Of a stretch of 64,000 nt of DNA, positions 8,042 through 16,274 are shown piece by piece (position 1 is the stretch's first letter; each line of letters opens with the position of its first letter). Below the pieces are notes generated by a model, which made no database searches, was not told the DNA's origin, and saw only the letters and a program-made list of their open reading frames with translations. The position numbers and the translations under genes were made by a program. The stretch is from Deferrisoma camini S3R1 (GTDB lineage: Bacteria > Desulfobacterota > Deferrisomatia > Deferrisomatales > Deferrisomataceae). The stretch covers positions 268,824-332,823 of the forward strand of contig NZ_JAFN01000001.1 of assembly GCF_000526155.1 (NCBI RefSeq). Reading direction: 5' to 3'.

Positions 8042-8956
8042 GTGGATCAGCTCGATTTGTTCCGAGACGCTCCCAGGTACTACATCACGGCGGTGGAGCG
8101 GCTGGGCCGCCTGGATTGGGAAGGGGTGGAGCAGGCTCTGGACGCCCATGCCCGGGTCTTTCCGAGGGGGCCGGACCCCGAGCCGGTCAGACGGGCGGCC
8201 CGGTGGCTGCGGGATGCGGTGCCGCCTTTGGAGGTGCCCCGGCGCGGCGCGGATGCCCTGCAGGTGTGCAGAACGCTTCTCGAGGGACGCGTGCCGGATG
8301 CGTTCCTCCGGGAGAAACCGGATCTGCGTCGTCGTGTGGCGCGCACCGTGGCTTCTCTCTTTCTGCGGTCGGCACGAGCGGCCGGAATCCCGTTGTCGGA
8401 GCCCCTCGGCCAGGGGCTTCCGTGGGGGGTGTTCGGCCTTTGGACCGGGAGGGTGGACGAGGCTCGGGTGGCGTTGGAAGGGGCGGTTCGCGGCGACCCA
8501 GGGGCGGGTCTCGCCTGGCTGGCCCTGGGGGATGCGCTGACCCTTCAGGGCAGCGCGCCGGCCGCCCGGGCCGCCTATCGGGAGGGGTTCGGTCTGTTGC
8601 CCTGCGAGGACGGATGGCCCCTGGCAGATCCCCTTGTCGTCCGGGCCCGGGACGAGCTGCGGACCGAGGCGGTGTGGAGCGGTTCCTGGTGGGCCGTGGG
8701 TGCCTACGAGGAAGGGGTGTTTCCTCGGTATGCCCGCCTCACGCCCCAGGAGATCCAGGCCCGCGGCGAGCGTTTTTTCCGCCTGTGCCGGGAGGGTCGG
8801 CACCCTGAGGCGTTTTTTCAGGGGCTCGCGATCTCGGAGCGGAGTGCGTCCGTGGGCGTGGATTTGTGCGCGACGGTGCGCCGGAAAATGAGAAGCATGA
8901 ACCCGCAGGTATTTTCCCTGCATATGGAACGGATCCGGCGGGGGGATGCGTCCTGA
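8042..8956 (+). CDS. TPR-containing protein of unknown function
   Basis: A 304-residue soluble protein without signal peptide. It is alpha-helical throughout; residues about 140-185 (ARVALEGAVRGDPGAG then AWLALGDALTLQG) fit TPR helices. I do not recognise the family. The GTG start at 8042 is chosen because a GGGGAGA site lies 6 nt upstream and the N-terminus MDQLDLF is well formed. It stands alone between a membrane coiled-coil gene and the convergent ferredoxin gene. Confidence 0.65.
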   Translation: MDQLDLFRDAPRYYITAVERLGRLDWEGVEQALDAHARVFPRGPDPEPVRRAARWLRDAVPPLEVPRRGADALQVCRTLLEGRVPDAFLREKPDLRRRVARTVASLFLRSARAAGIPLSEPLGQGLPWGVFGLWTGRVDEARVALEGAVRGDPGAGLAWLALGDALTLQGSAPAARAAYREGFGLLPCEDGWPLADPLVVRARDELRTEAVWSGSWWAVGAYEEGVFPRYARLTPQEIQARGERFFRLCREGRHPEAFFQGLAISERSASVGVDLCATVRRKMRSMNPQVFSLHMERIRRGDAS

Positions 8957-9005
8957 CCGCACCGGGGTCGCCTGCGGACGGGGGCGTGCCTGCTTCGTCG
9001 CCGCC

Positions 9006-9470
9006 TCAGCGGTCGGGAGGGACCCCGGGCCCTTCCAGCCGGATGCACCGGGCCAGGCACACGCTGCCGGCGCAGGCCGGCTCAAGGCCCGCGTCCAGCC
9101 GGTGGTGGCACAGGTTGCACTTGACGGCCACGTTCCGGTGGGGGTCGAAGTCCACCGCCTCGTAGGGGCAGGCCTCCTCGCAGGCCCGACACCCGGTGCA
9201 GCGCTCCTCGTCCAGGACCACGACCCCGTCGGACCGCTGCGCGATCGCGCCCTCCGGGCAGGCCGCCGCGCACGCCGGGTCGTCGCAGTGGAGGCAGCGC
9301 GCCACCGTGAACCGGAACTCCCACCGGTCGCCGACCCGACGGGGGCCCTCCTCGAGCACCCGGATTCGCTTCACCCCGAACGGGGCCGGGTTCTCCTGTT
9401 TGCACGCGGCCTCGCACGCCTTGCAGCCCCAGCATCGCTCCTGGTCCACCGCCAGCCGAAACCGGTTCAC
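9006..9470 (-). CDS. Four-cluster ferredoxin subunit (DmsB/NrfC/PhsB type)
   Basis: Electron-transfer subunit with four Cys groups for [4Fe-4S] clusters: CWGCKACEAACKQ (13-25), CLHCDDPACAAACP (59-72), CTGCRACEEACP (about 91-102) and CNLCHH...CAGSVCLARC (about 119-142). The length (154 aa) and cysteine pattern are those of the NrfC/PhsB/DmsB family. The GTG start overlaps the stop of the molybdopterin subunit as GTGA, so the two are co-translated and probably form one complex. No membrane anchor gene or Tat signal is present, so the complex is probably cytoplasmic and uses a soluble donor or acceptor. Confidence 0.9.
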   Translation of the reverse strand: MNRFRLAVDQERCWGCKACEAACKQENPAPFGVKRIRVLEEGPRRVGDRWEFRFTVARCLHCDDPACAAACPEGAIAQRSDGVVVLDEERCTGCRACEEACPYEAVDFDPHRNVAVKCNLCHHRLDAGLEPACAGSVCLARCIRLEGPGVPPDR

Positions 9471-11632
9471 GGCCGCCCTCCTTCCTCCGCCCGGGCCGGG
9501 GCGATGCGGCACAGCAGGGTGCGCACGGGCGTGGCCCCCATGGCGGGGTCGCAGGCCTCGTAGTCGTTGTCGGTGAGCCGGTTCACGTTGGCCTCGGCCC
9601 ACCCGTGGTCGGGCTCGGGCCGCTCCGGGAACCACCACCCGTGCTGGGCCGCCACCACGTCCGGGGGCACCGCCTCGGTGAGCTTGGCCCGCTGCCGGCA
9701 CCGGCCCCGGGGGGACTCGATCACCACCCAGTCCCCCTCCCGGATCCCCTCCCTGGCGGCGGTGTCGGGGTGGATCTCCACCTGGGGGTGAGGGTGAAGT
9801 TCCCTCATGCCGGGCAGTTGCCGGTTCTCGGTGTGGAAGAACCCCGGCAGCCGGGCCCCGGTGATCAGCACGTAGGGGTACTCCCGGGCCCGGTCCGGCG
9901 CGCTCACCGGGCTCTCTGGCGGCTCCCGGTACCGGGGCAGGGGGTCGTAGCCCCACTTCTCGAGCAGGGTGGAGTAGAGCTCGAACTTCCGGGTGGGGGT
10001 GGAGAACCCGCCGCTCCGGTACTTGCGGTAGCGCACCTCCCCGCGAACGTGCCCCATGCGCAGGAACTCCTGGAACGTCACGCCCATGGGCTCCAGGATG
10101 TGGTCCAAGGCCTGCTCGAACGAGCCCCACCAGTGCTCCCCCAGCCCCACCCGGTGGGCCAGGTCGTTGAGCATCTCGTGGTCCGAGCGGCACTCGCCCA
10201 CCTGGATGGCCTTGCGCCGGGCCACCAGGTACCCGTGGCGCTTCCAGTAGTCGCCGATGTAGTCCATCTCGAGCCAGGTGGCCGCCGGCAGCACGATGTC
10301 GGCCAACTCGGCCGTGGGGGTGAGGAAGAAGTCGGCCACGGCCATGAACTCCACCGCCTCCAGGGCCCGGCGCACCTCGTCGGCGTTGGCCCGGGTCAGG
10401 AGGGGGTTGGAGCTGATGAAGAACAGCATCTTCACGGGGTAGGGCCGTTCGGTGAGCACGGCGTCCCACACCGCCTTGGGGTTGATGATGGCGAAGTGGT
10501 GGGCCAGCCGGAACCGGTCGCCGCCCAGGCGCTTGGCCCTCTGCTCGGGGGGCAGCATCCGGTGGGCCGAGAACTCGCTCACCGGCCGCACGGGCGGCGG
10601 ACGGAACAGCACCTGCCCTCCGGGCACGTCGATGTTGCCGGTGATGGCCATCAGGGCCATGAGGGCCCGGTTGTTGTCGGCGCAGGTGTTCTGCTGCTCG
10701 ATCGCCACCCCCCACTGGATGGCCGCGGGCTTGGTGGTGGCGAACAGGCGGGCCGCCTCCGCGATCTGCTCCCGGGGCACCCCGGTGATCCGCTCCACCC
10801 GGTCCACCGGGTACTCGCGCAGCCGCTCCACGAACGGCTTCCACCCGTGCACGTGGTTCTCCACGAACTCCCGATCGTACAGCGCCTCGTCCACGATCAC
10901 CCGGGCCATGCCCAGGGCCAGGGCGGCGTCCGTGCCCGGCCGCAGCCGCAGCCACAGGTCGGCCCGGGCCGCGGCCCGGGTGAGGCGGGGGTCCACCACG
11001 ATCAGCCGGGCTCCCGCGTCCAGGGCCCGGGAGAACGACTCGCCCTTGTACTCGTCGGGGTTCGAGATGACGATGTTGTTGCCCCAGAGCACCAGGCACC
11101 GGGGCCGGTTCTCGTAGTCCACCACGGGCACCCCGCCGCAGGTGATCAACCCCGTGGCGATGCGCGGTCCGTAGCAGAAGTGGCCGGCCGTGAGCACGTT
11201 GGGGGTGCCGAAGGTGTTGGCGAACCGGTAGATCACCGCCTCGTTCTCCCGGCCCGTGCCGTAGCCCAGCACCACCGACTCGGCGCCGTGGCGCTCCTTG
11301 TGCCGGAGCATCCGCTCGGCGATGGTGTCGAGCGCCTCGTCCCAGGAGATCCGCTCCCACCGGCCGCCGCCCTTGGGCCCCACCCGCCGCACCGGGTGGG
11401 TGAGCCGGTCCGGATGGTAGGCGAGCTGGATCGAGGCGATCCCCTTGCTGCAGACGGCGCCCCGGCTGATGGGGCAGTCCGGATCGCCCACGATCTTCTC
11501 GGCCCGTTCCCCCTTGCAGTAGACCAGGACCCCGCACCCGCCGTGGCACATGCGGCAGTGGGTGCGCACCACCCGGTCGTACCCGTACACCTCCATCTCC
11601 CGTTGCACCGAATGGGGCTCCGACCCACGCAT
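9467..11632 (-). CDS. Molybdopterin (Mo/W-bis-MGD) oxidoreductase, catalytic subunit
   Basis: DMSO-reductase superfamily enzyme of 721 aa. Near residue 25 it has a CRMCHGGCG...CSKG motif for an N-terminal [4Fe-4S] cluster, then bis-MGD binding blocks (GYGTGRENE, LWGNNIV, ADIVLPAATWLEMD, TGARLPGFFHTENRQLPG). A Cys in the GHFCYGPR segment is the likely metal ligand, as in thiosulfate/polysulfide reductases and acetylene hydratase-like enzymes. The substrate is unknown. The ATG at 11632 is preferred since AGGAGGT lies 5 nt before it. There is no twin-arginine signal, so it should be cytoplasmic. It is paired with the ferredoxin subunit, and an IclR regulator lies just upstream on the same strand. 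Confidence 0.88.
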   Translation of the reverse strand: MRGSEPHSVQREMEVYGYDRVVRTHCRMCHGGCGVLVYCKGERAEKIVGDPDCPISRGAVCSKGIASIQLAYHPDRLTHPVRRVGPKGGGRWERISWDEALDTIAERMLRHKERHGAESVVLGYGTGRENEAVIYRFANTFGTPNVLTAGHFCYGPRIATGLITCGGVPVVDYENRPRCLVLWGNNIVISNPDEYKGESFSRALDAGARLIVVDPRLTRAAARADLWLRLRPGTDAALALGMARVIVDEALYDREFVENHVHGWKPFVERLREYPVDRVERITGVPREQIAEAARLFATTKPAAIQWGVAIEQQNTCADNNRALMALMAITGNIDVPGGQVLFRPPPVRPVSEFSAHRMLPPEQRAKRLGGDRFRLAHHFAIINPKAVWDAVLTERPYPVKMLFFISSNPLLTRANADEVRRALEAVEFMAVADFFLTPTAELADIVLPAATWLEMDYIGDYWKRHGYLVARRKAIQVGECRSDHEMLNDLAHRVGLGEHWWGSFEQALDHILEPMGVTFQEFLRMGHVRGEVRYRKYRSGGFSTPTRKFELYSTLLEKWGYDPLPRYREPPESPVSAPDRAREYPYVLITGARLPGFFHTENRQLPGMRELHPHPQVEIHPDTAAREGIREGDWVVIESPRGRCRQRAKLTEAVPPDVVAAQHGWWFPERPEPDHGWAEANVNRLTDNDYEACDPAMGATPVRTLLCRIAPARAEEGGRP

Positions 11633-11648
11633 GGCGTACCTCCTAGTC

Positions 11649-11768
11649 GCTGGAAGGCTCAAAGGCTAGAAAGCTGGAACGCTAGAAGGCTGGAAAGCGA
11701 AAGACCGACCGACCCACAGAACCCCCAACCCCCAGTCTCTAGTTTCTAGTTTCTAGTCTCTAGTCTCT
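11649..11768 (-). repeat. Octamer and heptamer CTAG tandem tracts
   Basis: Positions 11649-11698 are 8-bp units of the type GCTRGAAN (six copies), and 11732-11768 are 7-bp units with CTAG exactly at 11739, 11746, 11753 and 11760. On the minus strand the heptamer tract comes first and the octamer tract lies directly before the ribosome site of the molybdopterin gene. The TAG stop of iclR is part of the heptamer tract. Confidence 0.85.
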
Positions 11769-12564
11769 GCCCCGCCCCATACACCCGCTCCAGGGTGGGG
11801 CCCAGCACCCGGCTCACCTCCCGGGCGGTCTCGGCCACGCGGGGGCCGTGGGCCTCGGCGCTCTCGGGTGGAAACGTGCCCACCACGATCACGCACCCGA
11901 TCGGGGTCTCACCCGCCCCGAATACCGGGGCCGCCACGGCCGAGACCCCGGGATGCACCCGCCCTGGATCCACCGCGAAGCCCTTGCGGCAGCACTCGTC
12001 GAGCTCCGCCTCCAGCGCCGGCCGGTCCACCTCGTCCCGGGCCTGGGCGCCGTGGAAGTGGAGCACGGGGAGCTCGAGGATCCGCGAGCGCTCCTCGGGC
12101 GGCGCGAACGCCGTCAGCACCTTGCCGTGGGCGCCCCAGGTCAGGGGGTACCCGTGGCCCACCCGGATCGTCACCCCGATGCCGGCGGGCGCCTCGGCCT
12201 TGGCCACCACGAACACCCGCTCGGCCGCCCGCAGCCCCAGGAACGCCGACCCCCCGGTGGCCCGGGCCAGCGGCTCCAGGTACGGGCCGGCCACCGCGCG
12301 CAGCTCGGAGTGGTCGAGCACGCTTCGCGACAGGGGCAACAGACCCGGGCCCAGGGTGTAGGTCTTGGACGAGTCGTTCCGGAGAACCAGGCCGTGGGCC
12401 GCCAGCGTGTTCAGGATGGCCAATCCCTTGCTCTTGTGGATGCCCACCCGCTTGCACAGCTCGGTCAGGGGCAGGCCGGGGTGCTGGGCCAGGCAGAGCA
12501 TCACGCGGACCGCCTGGTCCACGGCGGGCACGCGGCGCGTGTAGGAGGAGGAAGGAGGGCCCAT
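11746..12564 (-). CDS. IclR-family transcriptional regulator
   Basis: One-component regulator of about 272 aa: an N-terminal winged helix-turn-helix (VDQAVRVMLCLAQH...LTELCKRVGIHKSKGLAIL) followed by the IclR effector domain (GLRAAERVFVVAKAEAP, GYPLTWGAHGKVLTA, GFAVDPGRVHPGVSAVAAPVF). The ATG at 12564 is chosen over an upstream GTG because the extra 16 residues would come from an A/T-rich, operator-like stretch. The last residues (RLETRN) and the stop are encoded by CTAG heptamer repeats, so the C-terminus has been rewritten by the repeat. IclR proteins usually control catabolic genes; the flanking molybdoenzyme and Old Yellow Enzyme genes are the natural targets. Confidence 0.88.
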   Translation of the reverse strand: MGPPSSSYTRRVPAVDQAVRVMLCLAQHPGLPLTELCKRVGIHKSKGLAILNTLAAHGLVLRNDSSKTYTLGPGLLPLSRSVLDHSELRAVAGPYLEPLARATGGSAFLGLRAAERVFVVAKAEAPAGIGVTIRVGHGYPLTWGAHGKVLTAFAPPEERSRILELPVLHFHGAQARDEVDRPALEAELDECCRKGFAVDPGRVHPGVSAVAAPVFGAGETPIGCVIVVGTFPPESAEAHGPRVAETAREVSRVLGPTLERVYGAGQRLETRN

Positions 12565-12569
12565 GGCAT

Positions 12570-12585
12570 GTTCTGTATAGAAAAC
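12570..12585. promoter_or_regulatory. Imperfect palindrome upstream of iclR (possible autoregulatory operator)
   Basis: GTTCTGTATAGAAAAC is an imperfect palindrome (12 of 16 positions symmetric) in the only A/T-rich stretch (12565-12605) of this divergent intergenic region. A second TATAGAA lies at 12596-12602. The placement suits an IclR dimer site controlling both directions. Confidence 0.35.
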
Positions 12586-12680
12586 AAGGTTATGGATATA
12601 GAACGAACCCAAAAATGCCCGAGCACGGCTCCGGAGTCAAGGGCCTGGTTGCCAGGGGGCTGGACCGCGGGTAGCATCCG

Positions 12681-12789
12681 GGAAGCCCCATCAGGCCCTT
12701 GCAGGGCCGGGCAACGGGGAGGGACGTGACGAGTGACGGGTGACGAGTGACCGACGACCGACGACCGTCGACCGGAAGACCGAAGTTAC
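12681..12789 (+). repeat. Stem-loop plus GTGAC/GACCG heptamer tract ending in AAGTTAC
   Basis: GGAAGCCCCATCAG followed by the perfect hairpin GGCCCT-TGC-AGGGCC (12694-12708) is shared, with a compensatory base-pair change, with 34776-34804. Then come seven exact 7-bp units (GTGACGA, GTGACGG, GTGACCG, ACGACCG, TCGACCG; 12726-12774), one 8-bp unit and AAGTTAC (12783-12789). The tract ends 1 bp before the GAGGAG ribosome site of the next gene. Confidence 0.85.
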
Positions 12790-12799
12790 CGAGGAGCCC

Positions 12800-13780
12800 G
12801 TGCCCGAGCCGGCGTGGAACCGCACCGAAGGCTTCTACCGGGGAGAGGCCCCGAGCCTGTTCTGGGAGCTCACCGTGTGCCAGAGCCTGGCCGATCCGGC
12901 CGGCCCCTACGCGGCCGCCCTGGAGGAGCGGCAGCCCTACGGCGCCCTGGTGGCCCGGTACCTGCGGCAGGTCCTGGGGCCGGAACCGCCCGGCCACGTG
13001 GTGGAGGTGGGAGGCGGGTACGGCACCCTGATGGTCGGCCTGCGGAAGGCCTGGCCCCCCGGGCGGATCACCATGGTGGACCTGAGCCCCCGGTTCCTGG
13101 CCGAGCAGCGCCGGCGGCTGGGGGACGCGGTGCGGCTCGTGGAGGCCGACGCCTTGTCGTTTTTCCGGAAGGTCCGGGGGCCGGTGGATCTGGTCGTGGC
13201 CAACGAGATCGTGGGCGATCTGCCCACGGTGACCGACCTGCGCAGGGACGAGGTGCGGGTCGCCGCCCGGGGGGGAGAGGCCGATCCCCTCACCCGCCGG
13301 GTGGCAGACCGGGTGGCCCGGTACGGCATCGATCTATCGGACGCCCCCGAGGTGTTCGCGTTCAACCTGGGCGCGGTGGAGCTCCTGGAGGCCCTCGCGG
13401 GCAAGGCCCGGGCCGTGTTCCTGACCGAGCACAGCTCCGACGTGCGCCTGCCCGAGCGGTACCGGTTCCTGCCCCTGGACGCGGGAGACGGGTACCCCCG
13501 ACGAGTCCCCCTCAAGGACCACGACGAGTACACGATCCGGTTCGACCACCTGGAGGCCGCGGCCCGGGCTCTGGGGTTCCGGGTGCGCCGGTTCCACCTG
13601 GCCGAGGTGGTGGGGCTTCGCGCCGACGAGGGGATCCGGTTCATGGCCCGCACCGGCGTGACGCTGTCCGAAACCGCGGAGGCGGTCTGCGAGTTCTGCC
13701 ACCACATCGCCGAGTACCAGGGGCTGGTGCTCACCGAAGGGGAGCGGTGTGAGGCCCACAACCCCGAATCCAGGAGTTGA
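12800..13780 (+). CDS. Class I SAM-dependent methyltransferase (MidA-like?)
   Basis: Motif I is HVVEVGGGYGTLM near residues 53-65, followed by ITMVDLSPRFLAEQ (motif II, Asp binding the SAM ribose) and VVANEIVGDLP, which recalls the NE..DALP segment of MidA/NDUFAF7-type protein arginine methyltransferases. The 326-aa protein has no signal peptide. The GTG at 12800 is preferred because GAGGAG lies 3 nt upstream; a longer reading would begin inside the heptamer repeat. It ends 3 bp before the Old Yellow Enzyme gene, so they form an operon divergent from iclR. Substrate unknown; the MidA link is tentative. Confidence 0.65.
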   Translation: MPEPAWNRTEGFYRGEAPSLFWELTVCQSLADPAGPYAAALEERQPYGALVARYLRQVLGPEPPGHVVEVGGGYGTLMVGLRKAWPPGRITMVDLSPRFLAEQRRRLGDAVRLVEADALSFFRKVRGPVDLVVANEIVGDLPTVTDLRRDEVRVAARGGEADPLTRRVADRVARYGIDLSDAPEVFAFNLGAVELLEALAGKARAVFLTEHSSDVRLPERYRFLPLDAGDGYPRRVPLKDHDEYTIRFDHLEAAARALGFRVRRFHLAEVVGLRADEGIRFMARTGVTLSETAEAVCEFCHHIAEYQGLVLTEGERCEAHNPESRS

Positions 13781-13783
13781 CCC

Positions 13784-14899
13784 ATGTACGCCGTGTTCGA
13801 ACCCGTTTCGATCGGGCCCCTGAAGGCCCGGAACCGCGTCGTCCGCTCGGCCACCTGGCTGGGGCTGGCCGACCCAGGGGGCAGGGTCACCGACGAGCAG
13901 GTGGAGCGGTACCGAGAGCTCGGTCAAGGGGGCGCCGGGGTGGTGATCACCGGGTATGCCGCGGTGAGCCCCGAGGGACGCCAGGCCCCCCGGATGCTGG
14001 GCGCCTGGGACGACGGCCACGTGGAGGGGCTGGCCCGGCTCGCCCGGGCGATCCGGGAGGGCGGCGCCCTGGCCGGGGTGCAGCTCGTACACGCCGGGGG
14101 CCAGACCCGGTCCGCCTGGACCGGGGGGCTCGCTCCCGTCGCGCCCTCGTTCGTGGACCATCCCCAGTTCCCCGAGATGCCCCGGGAGATGTCGGCCGAG
14201 CAGATCGCCCGGGTGGTGGCCGACTTCGGCCGGGCCGCCCGCCGGATGCGCGAGGCCGGGTTCGACTTCGTCCAGCTCCACGCGGCCCACGGGTACCTGA
14301 TCAACCAGTTCCTGTCGCCGGGCACCAACCAGCGCGCCGACGCCTACGGGGGCACGCTGCGGAACCGGTTCCGGTTCCTGGCCGAGGTGATGGCCGCGGT
14401 GCAGGCCACGGCCGGGCCGGACTTCCCCGTGGCCGTCAAGCTGAACGGATGCGACTTCGTACCCCAGGGTCTGGAGGAGGACGAGGCCGTGCAGGTGGCC
14501 GAGTGGCTGGCCCAGCGGGGCGTGGCGTTCGTCGAGGTGAGCGGCGGCACCCCCGCCTCGGGCGACCGGGGTCCGGCCCGGGCCGGCGTCAGGCCGGGGG
14601 AGGGCGAGGCGTACCTGCGCCACCTGGCCGCCGCGGTGAAACGGAGGGTGGGGTGTGCCGTGGCCACCGTGGGCGGGCTGCGGCGCATCGAGACCCTGGA
14701 GGACATCCTGATCGAGGGCACGGCCGACCTGTTCAGCCTGTCCCGGCCCCTGATCTGGGAGCCGGACCTGCCCGCCCGCTGGGCCTCGGGCGACCGGGCG
14801 CCGGCTCGGTGCGTGAGCTGCAACGGGTGCTTTGGGCCGGGGTGGAAGGGCGAGGGGGTGCGATGCGTCGTGAAGGAGGAGGAAGAAAAGGGGGGGTGA
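13784..14899 (+). CDS. Old Yellow Enzyme-family NADH:flavin oxidoreductase
   Basis: FMN-dependent ene-reductase of the OYE TIM-barrel family, 371 aa. Signatures are FEPVSIGPLKARNRVV at the start, GVQLVHAGGQ, and QLHAAHGYLINQFLSPGTNQ (about 165-184) followed by DAYGG. CVSCNGCF near the C-terminus is compatible with an extra metal or cluster site but has no Cys-rich cluster domain after it, so this is the single-domain class, not the 2,4-dienoyl-CoA reductase class. AGGAG precedes the ATG. It shares an operon with the methyltransferase and is divergent from the IclR/molybdoenzyme unit. The natural substrate is not determinable. Confidence 0.9.
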   Translation: MYAVFEPVSIGPLKARNRVVRSATWLGLADPGGRVTDEQVERYRELGQGGAGVVITGYAAVSPEGRQAPRMLGAWDDGHVEGLARLARAIREGGALAGVQLVHAGGQTRSAWTGGLAPVAPSFVDHPQFPEMPREMSAEQIARVVADFGRAARRMREAGFDFVQLHAAHGYLINQFLSPGTNQRADAYGGTLRNRFRFLAEVMAAVQATAGPDFPVAVKLNGCDFVPQGLEEDEAVQVAEWLAQRGVAFVEVSGGTPASGDRGPARAGVRPGEGEAYLRHLAAAVKRRVGCAVATVGGLRRIETLEDILIEGTADLFSLSRPLIWEPDLPARWASGDRAPARCVSCNGCFGPGWKGEGVRCVVKEEEEKGG

Positions 14900-15035
14900 A
14901 CCCATCCTGCAGCCTGGGACCCCGGGACGGGTTGGTCAAGGGTCATCGATCCGGCGGCGAAACAAGCGCGTCTTGTCGGTGCGGGAGGCAGGGGCCCTGG
15001 ACCGGGGGAACGAGTGCCTTTGGCTCTCCGCCCTT

Positions 15036-15440
15036 TCAGCAAGCAGCGGTGTGGCCCCCCGGCCGGGATCGAAAGGGTACGTACAAGACGGAGCCGTCGG
15101 ATGCCCGCTCCGCCCGCAGGAGCTCCATGTGCCGGAGGGTGGCGAAGGCCCGGTCCACCTCCCGCTCCCCGGCCCCCAAAAGCTTCGGTGCATCGTCCTT
15201 CTGCACCGCACCGCGCTCCTGCACCAGATCGTAGAGCCTCTTCTCGAGCCCCCGGAGGGCCCGGACCGCCTCGGCCCCGGATCCCATCGAACTCCGGGCA
15301 TGGCGCACGGCCCAGGGGTCGCAGGCCTTGGCTGGCCTCATCTCGTCCATCAGGCAGTCCTCGCACAGCACCCGGGAGCCCTGCCGCACCGCATCCTCCG
15401 GGCTCACCTCCCGCCCGCATCGCGCACAGATCACCATCAC
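15036..15440 (-). CDS. Small zinc-ribbon / winged-helix protein
   Basis: A 134-aa protein with an N-terminal zinc ribbon (CARCGREV then CEDC, residues 5-29) and a C-terminal helical part (LLGAGEREVDRAFATLRHMELL) that resembles a winged-helix DNA-binding fold. This suggests a small regulator or nucleic-acid-binding protein. No named family is recognised. An alternative ATG one codon downstream cannot be excluded. Confidence 0.6.
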   Translation of the reverse strand: MMVICARCGREVSPEDAVRQGSRVLCEDCLMDEMRPAKACDPWAVRHARSSMGSGAEAVRALRGLEKRLYDLVQERGAVQKDDAPKLLGAGEREVDRAFATLRHMELLRAERASDGSVLYVPFRSRPGGHTAAC

Positions 15441-15654
15441 GCCCTCCTTTCCCGCCTCCCCGCCGAGGGGGTCGGCCCGGCAGCAGGGAAGCGCACGTCT
15501 TCACCCCACGGGAACGTGCCGATTGCTCCAGCGGGTCTCAAGAGCTGGTCGTGGAAAGGATCCGACCAGCCTTGTTTTTTGATGGATCCGGAGCCCGGCG
15601 CTGTCAAGCCCGATCCCGGGCTAGTCCAGACCCCGGCAGCACTTCTGGGCGGGA

Positions 15655-15948
15655 TCAGCCGGAGGGGTTTTTCTTGCGGAACAGGGCGTCGAGCTGGGCC
15701 TTCACCTTGGCCTTTGCGTCCTCTTCCCCTGGGGTGGGATCGGTGGCCGGCTCGAACCAGTCGCAAAAGTTGGCCCGGTCCTTGTCCAGGACCCGCTCGG
15801 CCCGGGGTTCCCGGCAGTCGTTGTAGAGCCCGGGGGCGTAGAACCGACACTGGACGCAGGCGTGCAGGTCGGCCCCGCACCGGGGGCAGGCGTCCCTGCG
15901 GCCGGGGCGGTCGAGGCCGGTGGGGGCGTTGCAGGCCCGGCAGATCAT
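15655..15948 (-). CDS. Small cysteine-rich zinc-binding protein
   Basis: The ATG at 15948 overlaps the upstream stop as ATGA, giving 97 residues. Two zinc-ribbon knuckles (CRACNAP...CPRCGADL) are followed by CVQCRFY and a NFCDWFEP segment, then a charged tail with KVKAQLDALFRKK. This Cys arrangement recurs in short uncharacterised deltaproteobacterial proteins; I assign no function. It is the last gene of the ilvE operon. Confidence 0.65.
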   Translation of the reverse strand: MICRACNAPTGLDRPGRRDACPRCGADLHACVQCRFYAPGLYNDCREPRAERVLDKDRANFCDWFEPATDPTPGEEDAKAKVKAQLDALFRKKNPSG

Positions 15949-16274
15949 CGGGGAGCTCCGAAGGGGATCACCTTGGGGACCTTCCGCTCCTGGTGGGCCC
16001 GAAATCGTTCGGGAAACTCCGGCCGGAACAGGTAGGGCAGCAGGTTCCGGCGGCACCGCTCCACCATCTGCCCCACGGCCCGGTCCGCCTCGTCCTCGGT
16101 GACCCCCAGCCGGCTCAGCTCGTATCGGAAGGGGGCGGATGCCCCGGGCACCCTGGCCAGCAGGGTCACCCGCAGCTCCAGCAGGTTCTCGAACCCATAG
16201 GGCCGGCGGGCCGCCCGGATCTCAGCCACCACCCCGTTGGGCCCCTGGATCGTCTCGACGGGCCTTTCGGTCAT
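15945..16274 (-). CDS. Hypothetical protein in the ilvE operon
   Basis: A 109-residue soluble protein with no recognised domain. It joins both neighbours by 4-bp overlaps (start 16274 on the ilvE stop, stop 15945 on the zinc-protein start), so the three are translated together. The central region (ELRVTLLARVPGASAPFRYE) looks like a beta-rich fold, and the C-terminal half is basic and helical. Confidence 0.6.
   Translation of the reverse strand: MTERPVETIQGPNGVVAEIRAARRPYGFENLLELRVTLLARVPGASAPFRYELSRLGVTEDEADRAVGQMVERCRRNLLPYLFRPEFPERFRAHQERKVPKVIPFGAPR

Noticed and set aside
9605-11749. A 714-residue open frame on the plus strand
   Set aside because: Antisense to the molybdopterin gene; Val/Gly/His/Pro-rich with no family motif. 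Long antisense frames are expected at this GC content.
12740-12799. A start for the methyltransferase inside the heptamer repeat
   Set aside because: The extra residues are repeat-encoded and there is a better ribosome site (GAGGAG) before the GTG at 12800.
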